Shown: positions 22,350 to 31,004, counted from the stretch's first letter. The stretch: DNA of 64,000 bases from CAYJAY01 sp964370715 (GCA_964370715.1 CAYJKJ010000005.1:60901-124900); one strand, 5' to 3'. Program-made: numbers and translations. The notes: a model not told the origin generated them from the sequence alone.

Positions 22350-23066
22350 ATGAAACACGGAAAAAATTATCGTGAGAGCGCTAAGCTCGTTGAACATCTT
22401 AAACAATATGACACAGTTGAGGCTCTTGAGCTTTGTTGCAACACAGCAAAAGCTAAGTTTGATGAAACGGTTGAAATCCACCTTCGTTTAGGGGTTGATT
22501 CACGCCATGCAGACCAACAGGTTCGTGGTGCGGTTGTTCTTCCTAACGGAACAGGTAAAGACGTTAGAGTTGCTGTTTTCGCAAAAGGCCCTGCTGCTGA
22601 TGCGGCTAGAGAAGCCGGCGCAGAGATAGTAGGCGACGCTGATCTTGCCGACAAAATCCAAAAAGAAGGCTTTATGGATTTCGACGTTGTTATCGCAACC
22701 CCCGACATGATGGGTGTTGTTGGGCGTCTTGGTAAAGTTCTAGGACCTCGTGGTCTTATGCCTAACCCAAAAGCCGGAACAGTTTCTCCCGACGCTGCAA
22801 AAGCAGTTACCGAAGCAAAAGCCGGTAAGATTGAATATCGTCTTGATAAAAGCAACATTATCCACTGCCCAATCGGAAAAGCTTCGTTCGGAAAAGAAAA
22901 ACTTTCTGAAAACTTTGATGCAATTGTTGAAGCAGTTGTTGCCGCAAAACCTTCGGCAGCAAAAGGACAATACATTAAATCTTGCGTTGTTTCGGCAACG
23001 ATGGGCCCCGGAATCAGGGTCAACACAAACAAATACATGGCAGCTTCTTTAAACGCAGCTCAATAA
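22350..23066 (+). CDS. rplA: ribosomal protein L1
   Basis: A 238-residue L1, the protein of the mobile L1 stalk that also represses its own operon by binding the mRNA leader. Key segments are VEIHLRLGVDSRHADQQVRG, GRLGKVLGPRGLMPNPKAGT and KGQYIKSCVVSATMGPGIRV. It starts two bases after the rplK stop, so translation is coupled. Confidence 0.97.
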   Translation: MKHGKNYRESAKLVEHLKQYDTVEALELCCNTAKAKFDETVEIHLRLGVDSRHADQQVRGAVVLPNGTGKDVRVAVFAKGPAADAAREAGAEIVGDADLADKIQKEGFMDFDVVIATPDMMGVVGRLGKVLGPRGLMPNPKAGTVSPDAAKAVTEAKAGKIEYRLDKSNIIHCPIGKASFGKEKLSENFDAIVEAVVAAKPSAAKGQYIKSCVVSATMGPGIRVNTNKYMAASLNAAQ

Positions 23067-23079
23067 GCGGTTTAAACGG

Positions 23080-23108
23080 TTGACAAAATAAAGTTTGTTT
23101 GATAAAAT
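23080..23108 (+). promoter_or_regulatory. promoter of rplJ-rplL
   Basis: TTGACA (23080-23085), 17 bases, TAAAAT (23103-23108); a strong separate promoter for the L10-L12 stalk genes. Confidence 0.8.
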
Positions 23109-23114
23109 AAAAAA

Positions 23115-23267
23115 GCTGTTTTAACCAAAGACAGCAGGTGTGGAAACATAATGAAGCGTTTTGCGCTTCGCCTGCCGAGGAAAAAACTTTTGAAGTTCCA
23201 ATTAATTTTGTTGGATATTATTCGATAGGTTTCCTTCCCCGGTTTGTAAAAACGGGGAAGGTTTTTT
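23115..23267 (+). ncRNA. L10 leader (ribosomal protein L10/L12 autoregulatory mRNA)
   Basis: The conserved core AACCAAAGACAGCAGGTG (about 23123-23140) pairs with CGCCTGCCGAGG (about 23169-23180) to give the L10-binding kink-turn structure of the L10 leader family. The attenuator terminator at 23233-23267 follows. L10(L12)4 binding favours termination in this family. Confidence 0.85.
23233..23267 (+). terminator. attenuator terminator within the L10 leader
   Basis: CCTTCCCCG (23233-23241) and CGGGGAAGG (23253-23261) with an 11-base loop, then six T. It lies 70 bases before rplJ, so it acts as an attenuator rather than an end. Confidence 0.85.
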
Positions 23268-23336
23268 GTTTTCACGGTATCGACATCTTGTTTAATTTGA
23301 TGGTGATACGCAAAATAAATATGGAGGTGAAACAAA

Positions 23337-23840
23337 TTGGCAAGTGAAAAAATTCTTATCCAGAAGAAACAGCTAGTAGAAGAAATTAGCGCAAAGCTTA
23401 AAGATGCCGCTTCGATCGTTTTGGTTGATTATATCGGAATTAATGTTGCGGACGACACTAATCTTCGCTCTGAACTTCGTGAAGCCGGCGTTGAATACAT
23501 CGTTGTTAAAAACTCTATTCTTAAATATGCGTTTGAGAATGCGGGATTAAACGATTTTCTTCCCGAGCTTAAAGGAAGCACAGCTGTTGCTATCTCGAAA
23601 GAGGATGCAATTGCTCCGGCGAAAGTTTTGCAAAAATATTCCGACAAGCTTAAAAAGATCTTTAACATTAAGATCGGTACAGTTGAAGGAAAAATTTGCA
23701 CAACCGAAGAGCTTAAAGCTATCGCTACATTGCCGTCGAGAGAAACCCTTATCGCACAAGTTGCAGGATCTTTCAACAGCATTATTGCTTCTTTCGCAAG
23801 AGCTATCTCGGAAGTTGCAAAACAAAAAGACGCAGCATAA
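23337..23840 (+). CDS. rplJ: ribosomal protein L10
   Basis: A 167-residue L10, the base of the L12 stalk. ILIQKKQLVEEISAKLKDAA, VDYIGINVADDTNLRSELRE and VVKNSILKYAFENAG are family sequence, and the C-terminal helix that holds L12 dimers is present. The start is TTG 23337, eight bases after GGAGGT (23323-23328). Confidence 0.96.
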   Translation: MASEKILIQKKQLVEEISAKLKDAASIVLVDYIGINVADDTNLRSELREAGVEYIVVKNSILKYAFENAGLNDFLPELKGSTAVAISKEDAIAPAKVLQKYSDKLKKIFNIKIGTVEGKICTTEELKAIATLPSRETLIAQVAGSFNSIIASFARAISEVAKQKDAA

Positions 23841-23888
23841 TCTATTCAATTACATTAATAAAAAATATAAAAACGGAGGTCATTTAAA

Positions 23889-24260
23889 ATGGCAGCAGAT
23901 ATCAAAAAAATCATTGAAGATGTTAAAAGTATGACAGTTCTCGAGCTTTCGGAACTGGTTAAAGCAATCGAAGAAGAATTCGGTGTTTCGGCAGCAGCAA
24001 CAGCAGTTGCAGTTGCAGGCCCCGCAGCAGGCGCAGCAGAAGAAGAAAAATCTTCGTTCGACGTTATCCTAGCTTCGGCCGGTGCTAACAAAATGGCAGT
24101 TATCAAAGCTGTTAAAGAAATCACAGGTCTTGGCCTTAAAGAATCGAAAGAACTCGTTGATGGCGCACCGAAGCCCATCAAAGAAGGCGTTTCTAAAGCT
24201 GATGCTGATAGCATCCAAGCTACACTTACAGAAGCAGGAGCTACTGTTGAACTTAAATAG
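23889..24260 (+). CDS. rplL: ribosomal protein L7/L12
   Basis: A 123-residue L12 with an N-terminal dimerisation domain (VKSMTVLELSELVKAIEEEF), an alanine-rich hinge (about 35-55) and the factor-binding C-terminal domain with SAGANKMAVIKAVKEITGLG and KESKELVDGAPKPIKEG. ACGGAGGT lies about eight bases before ATG. A strong terminator follows; rpoB and rpoC, the usual next genes, are absent. Confidence 0.97.
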   Translation: MAADIKKIIEDVKSMTVLELSELVKAIEEEFGVSAAATAVAVAGPAAGAAEEEKSSFDVILASAGANKMAVIKAVKEITGLGLKESKELVDGAPKPIKEGVSKADADSIQATLTEAGATVELK

Positions 24261-24289
24261 TTTAATGCTAGTTTAAGAGAATAAAGAAT

Positions 24290-24336
24290 AAAAGCTTGTT
24301 AGTTTGAGATTTTCATCAAATTAACAGGCTTTTTTG
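24290..24336 (+). terminator. terminator after rplL
   Basis: AAAAGCTTGTTAGTTTGA (24290-24307) pairs over 18 bases with TCAAATTAACAGGCTTTT (24316-24333), counting two G-U wobbles. The 3' arm runs into a T-run (24330-24335). Confidence 0.85.
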
Positions 24337-24364
24337 TTGTTTTTCAAAAATCTATAAAAAACTA

Positions 24365-24418
24365 TTGACTTTAGCTGCATTTAAAGATATTATATACCTA
24401 TACCCCCTATGGGTATAT
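24365..24418 (+). promoter_or_regulatory. csoR promoter and CsoR-type operator
   Basis: TTGACT (24365-24370), 17 bases, TATTAT (24388-24393). Immediately downstream, 24400-24415, lies ATACCCCCTATGGGTA, the G-C tract palindrome typical of CsoR operators. Repression of csoR and the ATPase gene released by metal is inferred. Confidence 0.75.
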
Positions 24419-24434
24419 AACAAAGGAGAAAATT

Positions 24435-24710
24435 ATGAAACAATGTATCGATATAGAGGCTGTGACAAAGCGCCTGAAAAAAATCGAGGGACAGGTTAGA
24501 GGAATACAAAAGATGGTCAACGAAGATAAGCCATGCGAGGATATTCTTATCCAAATTGGTGCTATTAAATCGGCGCTACACAAAACAGGTCAGGTGATAT
24601 TAGAGGGGCATATGCACCACTGCGTTCTCGACGGGATCAACAGTGGCAAAGAGGACGAGACCATCGATAAGTTGATTTCGGCTCTTAACCAATTTTCTAA
24701 GACGATATAA
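24435..24710 (+). CDS. csoR: CsoR family metal-sensing repressor
   Basis: A 91-residue all-helical CsoR/DUF156 repressor. Copper ligands of CsoR are Cys-His-Cys with spacings 25 and 4; here Cys34, His59 and Cys63 fit exactly (KPCEDIL and EGHMHHC). An additional Cys4 lies at the N-terminal position used by His in the nickel/cobalt relative RcnR. GQVRGIQKMV is family sequence. AAAGGAG is close upstream, and the operator lies at 24400-24415. The neighbouring P1B ATPase is the presumed target. A copper sensor is favoured, but metal identity is inferred. Confidence 0.9.
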   Translation: MKQCIDIEAVTKRLKKIEGQVRGIQKMVNEDKPCEDILIQIGAIKSALHKTGQVILEGHMHHCVLDGINSGKEDETIDKLISALNQFSKTI

Positions 24711-24753
24711 TATCTTGTTAGTAAACTATAAAAAATATAAAAGGGAATGCAGT

Positions 24754-26676
24754 ATGTTTAAAAAAATTGATGCTTTTTTAAATTCTACCCCGATGCTTTG
24801 GGTTTCGGGGCTTGCTCTTGCGGTTAGTTTTTTGGGGGAATATATAATACCGCTAGCAACTGGGGGCGCTGAAAATGTCGTTATGGTTAGCTTTGCTTGG
24901 GTCTCGATAATTATCTCGGGGTTTCCGCTAGCTTATATCGCTATATTGCGGGTGGTTAAACAAAGGCTTATAAGTTCAGCGCTCCTTATAACGATTGCGA
25001 TGATAGCCGCTGTTTATATAGGCGATGTATTTGCCGCCGGAGAGGTTGCTTTTATAATGGCTATTGGCGGAATGCTTGAAGAACGAACGGTTCAAAAAGC
25101 AAAAAAAGGGATTGAAAATCTTTTAGACCTTGTTCCGGCAAAGGGTAGAGTTATAACAACGCTGGAAGACGGAACTGTTATCGAAAAAACGGTTGATGCT
25201 GTCGACATCGTTGTTGGAGATATAATAAGAGTTTTGCCGGGAGAAGGATTTCCGGCAGACGGAGTTATATCGTTTGGCAACACGACGGTTGATCAAAGCA
25301 TCATGACGGGGGAGAGCTTGCCGGTCGATAAATCAGTGGGGGACGAGGTTTTCACAGGAACGATTAACCGATATGGCTCTGTTGATATAAAGGCGACAAA
25401 ATCATTTAGCAATTCATCGCTTCAAAAGATGATAAAACTAGTTGAAGACGCTGAAAACAACAAAGCTCCCACACAAAAAATAGTGGATAGATGGGCGTCG
25501 TGGCTTGTGCCGATAGCCTGTTTGATAGCGAGTGCAACATATTTAATCCTCGCTTTTGGTTTAGGCCAACCCGATGAAGCGTTGATTAGAGCGGTTACGG
25601 TTTTGGTTGTGTTTTGCCCTTGCGCCCTAGCTTTGGCAACGCCAACTTCGATTATGGCGGCGATTGGTCAAGCGACAAAAAAAGGGGTTCTAATTAAATC
25701 TGGCGAAGCGCTGGAACGCATGGGGCTAGTATCAACGGTGGCTTTTGACAAAACAGGAACTATCACAAAAGGTAATCTTGCTGTTAGCGATATTGAATGT
25801 TTCGATATTGATGAAAACGAGTTGTTGTCGCTTGTTGGTTCGATTGAAAGCCGTTCGGAACATCCGATAGGAAAAGCGGTTGTTTCATATGTTAAACAAA
25901 ATTCTATTAAAATAAAAGAAGTTGAAGATTTCTTGTTGACGGTAGGAAAAGGCATAAGCGGAACGGTGGTTCAAAAAAAGATTTTTTGCGGAAACGAGAA
26001 GCTAATAGAGGACTTTGCAAAAATAATGATACCGCAATTAATACTAGACTTAGTTGACCGATTAAGGGAACAGGGAAAAGCGGTTCTTTTGGTTGCTGTT
26101 GACAAAAGAATTGTCGGGGTCATAGCGCTTGCGGATGAAATCAAAGAAACCTCGCTGGCCGCTGTTAACTCGCTTGTTGGAGCCGGAATTGACGAAACAG
26201 TTTTGTTAACGGGGGATAACGAAAAAAGCGCTAGGTTTATTGCAAACAAGGTGGGTATAACTAAGGTGTATAGCTCGCTTTTGCCGGAACAAAAGGTTGA
26301 GACGGTTAAACGGATGCTCAAACAATCGACCGGTGTTTGCATGGTTGGAGACGGGGTCAACGATGCGCCGGCGCTAAAGACCGCAACGGTTGGAATAGCG
26401 ATGGGAACGATGGGGAGCGATATCGCAATTGACGCCGCTGATATAGCGATTATGGGTGACGATATCTCAAAGATTAGGTATATAAAAAACCTTTCTAAAG
26501 CGACAATATTCTCGATTAAATTCAACATAACCATGTCGATGATAATAAACTTTGGCGCAATTATTCTTTCGGTTTTGGGGCTTTTAAACCCGGCAACCGG
26601 TGCGCTAGTTCACAACGCCGGTTCGGTTTTGGTGGTGCTAAATGCGGCGAGGTTGTATGACAAAAAGATAGATTAG
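24754..26676 (+). CDS. P1B-type heavy-metal ATPase without HMA domain
   Basis: A 640-residue metal-exporting P-type ATPase. It shows TGES (about 184), the membrane CPC motif in FCPCALALATPTS (about 288), DKTGTITKG with the phosphorylated Asp (about 331), HPIGKAV and GDGVNDAP. It lacks any N-terminal heavy-metal-binding domain; membrane helices start near residue 13. The last helix carries HNAGSVLVVLNAARL, not the MxxSS expected for Cu+ pumps nor the Asp-containing motif of Zn/Cd pumps; HNxxS is reported for CtpC-type (Mn/Zn) pumps. ATG 24754 follows AAGGGAA. It is co-operonic with csoR, 43 bases downstream. Copper, manganese or zinc are all possible; the gene symbol is left open. Confidence 0.88.
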   Translation: MFKKIDAFLNSTPMLWVSGLALAVSFLGEYIIPLATGGAENVVMVSFAWVSIIISGFPLAYIAILRVVKQRLISSALLITIAMIAAVYIGDVFAAGEVAFIMAIGGMLEERTVQKAKKGIENLLDLVPAKGRVITTLEDGTVIEKTVDAVDIVVGDIIRVLPGEGFPADGVISFGNTTVDQSIMTGESLPVDKSVGDEVFTGTINRYGSVDIKATKSFSNSSLQKMIKLVEDAENNKAPTQKIVDRWASWLVPIACLIASATYLILAFGLGQPDEALIRAVTVLVVFCPCALALATPTSIMAAIGQATKKGVLIKSGEALERMGLVSTVAFDKTGTITKGNLAVSDIECFDIDENELLSLVGSIESRSEHPIGKAVVSYVKQNSIKIKEVEDFLLTVGKGISGTVVQKKIFCGNEKLIEDFAKIMIPQLILDLVDRLREQGKAVLLVAVDKRIVGVIALADEIKETSLAAVNSLVGAGIDETVLLTGDNEKSARFIANKVGITKVYSSLLPEQKVETVKRMLKQSTGVCMVGDGVNDAPALKTATVGIAMGTMGSDIAIDAADIAIMGDDISKIRYIKNLSKATIFSIKFNITMSMIINFGAIILSVLGLLNPATGALVHNAGSVLVVLNAARLYDKKID

Positions 26677-26698
26677 AGGGATAATTAATACAAAATAA

Positions 26699-26737
26699 AA
26701 AAGCTATCGGATAAAATATCTCGATAGCTTTTGTTGT
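26699..26737. terminator. bidirectional terminator between the metal ATPase and ecfT
   Basis: AAAAGCTATCG (26699-26709) and CGATAGCTTTT (26722-26732) pair perfectly, with T-runs on both strands; the flanking genes converge on it. Confidence 0.85.
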
Positions 26738-26752
26738 TTGTTAGTAGTGCTA

Positions 26753-27583
26753 TTATAAAAACGGATTCCAGTATCTGCCGCCGTTTTGAAGGTTTAGCAA
26801 AACCGACACAGCTAAAAGAACGGCGCAAAATGCTATTGCTACAAAATCTTTCGCTTTAAAAGCACGCCCTCGATACCAGGTTCTTTTTTTGTTTTTCCCA
26901 AAACCCCTAAGTTCCATGGCGTTTGATATAACCTCTATTCTGCTAATGCTTGAGATTATAAGCGGAAATATCAGAGTTGCTGCCATTTTAAGACGGGATA
27001 TTAAACCTTGGCGTTTTGAACTCATTTCCAAACCCCTCGCTTGCATAGATAGCGATATGTCGGTGAATTCCCGTTGGATATCGGGGATATATCTAAGAGC
27101 TAGCGAAACGGAGTATGCAATTTTGTAGCTTACCCCTATCTTGTTTAACGAAGCCGCAAATTCGCTAGGCTCGGTTGTTGAAACAAATAATAGCACTATT
27201 GGAATTGTGCAAAGATATTTAAGGATTAAGTTTGCTTGATAAAGAAGTTGTTGCTGGGTTAGCGCCCAACGCCCGGGGAGGTTTAAAATAACGTCGTAGG
27301 ATTCATAGATAGAAACTCCGTGTTGCGGAGAAAAAACAAACACAAGAATGTTGTTGATAACCATGAAAACGATGGTGAAGTTTAAAAGAAACTTTATATC
27401 CGAATATTTGATTTTAGAAACAGTGAATATAATTATCGAAATCAAAGGCATTACAAGCAAAAACCTTGTGTCAAACGTTAACATAGCCGCAAACGACAAC
27501 AAAAACAAACATAAAAGTTTGGTCGCTCCGGTTAGCTCGTGGATTATAGATTTTCTGTCGATATAGTTAAATAGATTAACCAT
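26753..27583 (-). CDS. ecfT: EcfT, ECF transporter transmembrane subunit
   Basis: The integral scaffold of an energy-coupling factor (ECF) vitamin transporter. The 276-residue protein has five or six hydrophobic helices and the coupling motif SMQARGLEMSSKRQ (A-R-G), with a second ARG-like motif in NAMELRGFGKNKKR. ATG 27583 overlaps the end of the ATPase gene by eight bases, with GGGG upstream; a longer reading frame from 27628 lies within the ATPase gene. It is the last gene of a four-gene minus-strand operon (30833 to 26753). Confidence 0.9.
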   Translation of the reverse strand: MVNLFNYIDRKSIIHELTGATKLLCLFLLSFAAMLTFDTRFLLVMPLISIIIFTVSKIKYSDIKFLLNFTIVFMVINNILVFVFSPQHGVSIYESYDVILNLPGRWALTQQQLLYQANLILKYLCTIPIVLLFVSTTEPSEFAASLNKIGVSYKIAYSVSLALRYIPDIQREFTDISLSMQARGLEMSSKRQGLISRLKMAATLIFPLIISSISRIEVISNAMELRGFGKNKKRTWYRGRAFKAKDFVAIAFCAVLLAVSVLLNLQNGGRYWNPFL

Positions 27584-29294
27584 TGTTGTTTCGCCCCTTT
27601 CTCTCAAACTGAATGAAGCGCTCGACAAACTCAGTTGGGTTCTCTATGTTGCATTTCAAAGCAAGGTTAAAGAGTGATGTTTCTTTAAGACTTGCGGATT
27701 TAATTATGTCGGGGCTAGTTAAAACTGAGGCTGAAGAACGGTCGGCTATCATCTTTCCGTCGGAAAAAACAACCGCTCTCTCGCAGTATTCAAGCATAAG
27801 GTGCATATCATGGGTTATCATTATAACGGTTATTCCCCGTTGGTTGAGTTGCAACAAAAATTCCATTATCTCGGTGTAGTGTTTGTAGTCTTGACCTGCT
27901 GTTGGTTCGTCGAGGATTATTATATCGGGTTCAAGCACCATGATAGACGCTATTGTGACCCTCTTTTTTTGACCATACGAAAGCGCCGACACCGGCCAGT
28001 TGCGAAAATCATATAATCCGCAGATTTTAAGAGTTTCATAAACTTTTTGTTTAACGGTTTCTTGGTCGACACCACGAAGCAAAAGCCCTAGCGCCACTTC
28101 TTCGAATATCATAGGTTTTGAAAGCATCTGATTTGGGTTTTGCATGACATAGCCTATTTTATCGGCTCTTTCTTTAATGCTTAGATTTTGAAGATCTAAA
28201 TCTTCAAAAACAAGCGAACCTGTTTGAGGGGTTAAAAAGCCACAGATTAATTTTGAAAACGTTGATTTTCCGGCACCGTTTTTGCCAACTATGCTTAGCA
28301 TCTCGCCTTTTTCGACATCTACCGAGATATCGAAAAGAGCGTGTTTTCCGTTGTCATATGTGAAATCAATGTTTTTTGAAGATAGTATAATTGAACGTTG
28401 TTGATCCTTTTCGCCAACAGCAGATCCTTCAAACCAATCGGAAACTTTTTTTATATCGTTTGGTGAAAGGTTGATAGTTTCGATCGATTGTGGATTGTTT
28501 TGGGGCAAAAGCTCAACTCCGGCATACTTCAAAGCCGTGAGATAAAGCGGTTCTCGTATTCCGGTTGTTATCAAAAGATCGTTGCAAACGAGTTCAGCCG
28601 GGGTGGAATCCGAAACAATTCTTCCTTCGTTCATCAAAATAATTCTGTCACAGGGTCGGTGTAAAACATCCTCTAGTCGATGTTCGATTATTATAACGGT
28701 GGCATTTTTTTGTTGCTGGATTTCGTCGATAAGTTCGATAGCGGATTTTCCCGTTGCCGGATCAAGGTTTGCCAGCGGTTCATCAAAAAGAAGAATATCG
28801 ACATCATCAACCATAACTCCGGCTAGCGATACTCTTTGTTTTTGTCCGCCGGAAATTTCATGCGGTGCGTGGTCTAGGTGTTCTAAGATAGAAACATCCC
28901 TCGCCGCCGCTTCAACTAATTTAAACAACTCGCTTTGTTTTACCATATCGTTTTCGGGAGCAAAAGCTATGTCTTCCGCAACCGTCAGCCCGATAAACTG
29001 CCCGTCGGAATCTTGCAAAACAGTTCCGACTTTTTTTGAAAGCGAGAAGATATCCTTGTCTTTCATATCTTCGCCATCGATATGAAACGAACCCGAAATT
29101 TCTCCAAAATATGAATTTGGAATAAGCCCGTTTATGCAGTGTGCAAGCGTAGATTTCCCACACCCCGAAGGACCGCAAATAACTATCTTTTCCCCTTCAT
29201 AGATAGTTAGATTGATATCATAAAGCGTTGGATCTACTTGCGCATCATATTTAAAACCGAAATTCGAAAATTCGATTTTTGGAGTTTTTTTCAT
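27576..29294 (-). CDS. ECF transporter ATPase with two fused ABC domains (EcfA-EcfA')
   Basis: A 572-residue protein that combines the two ATPases of an ECF transporter in one chain. Domain 1 (about 6-245) has Walker A CGPSGCGKST, signature ISGGQKQR and LFDEPLANLDP. Domain 2 (about 300-540) has VGKNGAGKST, the variant signature LSYGQKKR and ILDEPTAGQD. Most Bacillota encode EcfA1 and EcfA2 separately; fused forms such as YkoD are known. GGTGG lies five bases before ATG. It lies between the S component and EcfT. Confidence 0.92.
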   Translation of the reverse strand: MKKTPKIEFSNFGFKYDAQVDPTLYDINLTIYEGEKIVICGPSGCGKSTLAHCINGLIPNSYFGEISGSFHIDGEDMKDKDIFSLSKKVGTVLQDSDGQFIGLTVAEDIAFAPENDMVKQSELFKLVEAAARDVSILEHLDHAPHEISGGQKQRVSLAGVMVDDVDILLFDEPLANLDPATGKSAIELIDEIQQQKNATVIIIEHRLEDVLHRPCDRIILMNEGRIVSDSTPAELVCNDLLITTGIREPLYLTALKYAGVELLPQNNPQSIETINLSPNDIKKVSDWFEGSAVGEKDQQRSIILSSKNIDFTYDNGKHALFDISVDVEKGEMLSIVGKNGAGKSTFSKLICGFLTPQTGSLVFEDLDLQNLSIKERADKIGYVMQNPNQMLSKPMIFEEVALGLLLRGVDQETVKQKVYETLKICGLYDFRNWPVSALSYGQKKRVTIASIMVLEPDIIILDEPTAGQDYKHYTEIMEFLLQLNQRGITVIMITHDMHLMLEYCERAVVFSDGKMIADRSSASVLTSPDIIKSASLKETSLFNLALKCNIENPTEFVERFIQFERKGRNNNG

Positions 29295-29379
29295 GTTTCC
29301 ACCCGTTTAAAATAATATTTTAAATAATTATAGGGGTTGCGACGAAAAAAATCGCCACAGCCCCAATGTGAAAAAAATT

Positions 29380-29931
29380 CTATTTTCCTTTTTTAAGGCT
29401 TCCGCTTTTTGGTTTAATTTTAGCATAAGCTAGGCAAAGAAGAACGCCGATGATACACGCTGTTATTGCGTTTGAGATGCAAGCTACTGCGCCTTGAGCA
29501 AAAACTTTGTTTGCAGGTTCTGCATAGATTAGGATATCGAGAATGGGCGCAACTCCAATCCAAGCAATAACGTTTGCGATAATGGTGTAGATGATAAGAC
29601 GAGCGATGCTTTTAGGTCCGAATTGTTCACGACCGATCGCTGTTTTCTTGCTTACAAGACCTAAAATTAGACCGCAAGCTCCCGAAGCGATAACCCAGCT
29701 CCACCAAATTCCCCAACCAAACGAGAAATCGATTAGAGCGTGTCCGATAAGACCGATAAAAAGACCGGCAATAGGTCCATACAAGCAAGCCATGAAAGCT
29801 AGCAAACCATATTGGATGTTGATGGTTGTGTTGGGTACTGGGCTTGGAACTGTTACAAAACGACCAAGCACAAAGAAAAGCGCTGCGCCGATGCCGATGG
29901 CAACAACAAGAACTACTGGTGACTTTTTCAT
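29380..29931 (-). CDS. UPF0397 family ECF transporter S component
   Basis: The 183-residue, five- to six-helix substrate-binding subunit of the ECF transporter. VVLVVAIGIGAALFFVLGRF, the LAFMACLYGPIAGLFIGLIG helix and the HALIDFSFGWGIWWSWVIAS segment identify UPF0397. Substrate is unknown for the family; because the operon starts with a SAM-cleaving enzyme, a methionine-, adenosine- or SAM-related compound is a reasonable guess but no more. GGGGAG lies 10 bases upstream of ATG. Confidence 0.88.
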   Translation of the reverse strand: MKKSPVVLVVAIGIGAALFFVLGRFVTVPSPVPNTTINIQYGLLAFMACLYGPIAGLFIGLIGHALIDFSFGWGIWWSWVIASGACGLILGLVSKKTAIGREQFGPKSIARLIIYTIIANVIAWIGVAPILDILIYAEPANKVFAQGAVACISNAITACIIGVLLCLAYAKIKPKSGSLKKGK

Positions 29932-29990
29932 AAGATGTTTACTCCCCTAAAATTTTTTATATTTCAGCGCAAAAGCGCACGAAAACAAAC

Positions 29991-30833
29991 TTATATCTTG
30001 GATTTAGAGATAGTTATGTGCCATGAATTTCCCGTTCCTATGTTATAGGCTTTTGAGAACGAGCCTTGATTGATAGCGATAGCAACACAATCAAGCGAGT
30101 TTATATACATAAGCGGTTCTCCAACATAAACGCCGGCAAACGATTGGGAATATGTCATTACATTTCGGTAGACTGCACGTGTGTCGTTTTCAATTTTAAT
30201 TTCAACTCGGTCGCCATATTTCAGACCAATCGAAACGACCATCTCTCTTGAAATGTTTGTCCAAAGACTTCCGAAACGAATATCAAGAACATCGATAGTT
30301 CCGCAAGCAAAATCGCTTGAAACAACGGGTTCGGTTATCGGAAGCATGACAACATCATCGAGGTTATACAAAGGGCCTACTTGGTCGAAAGAAATTTCGC
30401 CGCTAGCGAGCCTTGCGCCGGTGTAGGCATAGACATCACGTCCGTGGAAGGTGTAGCTTTCGCCGGAATTGGGGAGGCGGTTGACCTCTTCGTCGATTAT
30501 GCGAACCTCTTTGATCCCTGCTATTCTTTTAACATGGGTTAAGGTTCCGTTGTTGGGGGTGACGATATAATGATCACCGTTTGTCTTGGCGACAACGCTT
30601 GTCCTGTCTGAGCCAACACCGGGGTCGACAACCGAAACAAAAACCGTTCCTTTTTGCCAATATGTAATGGTTTGGATTAAACGATAACTGCCCTCCCATA
30701 TATCATAGGGGGTTATATCATGGGTGAGATTATATATTTTAAGTTGGTTGCTAACAGAGTTTGCAACTCCATACATTGCGGATACAGCACCATCCGAAAG
30801 TCCAAAGTCTGATTGTAATACAAGTGGTTTCAT
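29991..30833 (-). CDS. DUF62 S-adenosylmethionine hydrolase (adenosine-forming)
   Basis: A 280-residue DUF62 enzyme. Characterised members cleave SAM with hydroxide to adenosine and L-methionine; relatives are the fluorinase and chlorinase. The start PLVLQSDFGLSDGAVSAMYG carries the conserved Asp, then NLTHDITPYDI, VVDPGVGSDR and TPNNGTL, and FHGRDVYAYTGA. The halogenase-specific loop is not visible, so hydrolase is favoured. AGGAAG lies six bases before ATG. It is first in the operon with the UPF0397 ECF transporter, with a consensus promoter upstream. Confidence 0.9.
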   Translation of the reverse strand: MKPLVLQSDFGLSDGAVSAMYGVANSVSNQLKIYNLTHDITPYDIWEGSYRLIQTITYWQKGTVFVSVVDPGVGSDRTSVVAKTNGDHYIVTPNNGTLTHVKRIAGIKEVRIIDEEVNRLPNSGESYTFHGRDVYAYTGARLASGEISFDQVGPLYNLDDVVMLPITEPVVSSDFACGTIDVLDIRFGSLWTNISREMVVSIGLKYGDRVEIKIENDTRAVYRNVMTYSQSFAGVYVGEPLMYINSLDCVAIAINQGSFSKAYNIGTGNSWHITISKSKI

Positions 30834-30871
30834 AAAACTTCCTTTTCTTTAATTTTAAAACTACATAGTAT

Positions 30872-30900
30872 ATAATACTTATTTTGAAAAACAATGTCAA
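30872..30900 (-). promoter_or_regulatory. promoter of the DUF62-ECF operon
   Basis: Minus strand TTGACA (30900-30895), 17 bases, TATTAT (30877-30872). The short leader shows no riboswitch-like structure. Confidence 0.75.
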
Positions 30901-30950
30901 TCGATGTCGAAAAAAATATTTTGGGAACATGATTTTTTTAAATATTCAAC

Positions 30951-30996
30951 AAAAAAACTTCAAAAACAATACAAGTTAATGTTGCTTTTGAAGTTT
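30951..30996 (-). terminator. terminator of the FAD oxidoreductase gene
   Basis: On the minus strand AAACTTCAAAAGCAA pairs with TTGTTTTTGAAGTTT with one mismatch (around 30957-30996), followed by a run of seven T. Confidence 0.75.
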
Positions 30997-31004
30997 AATT
31001 ATTA

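Noticed and set aside
22367..23038. 223-codon open frame on the minus strand across rplA
   Set aside because: Antisense shadow of a ribosomal protein gene; no promoter or ribosome site.
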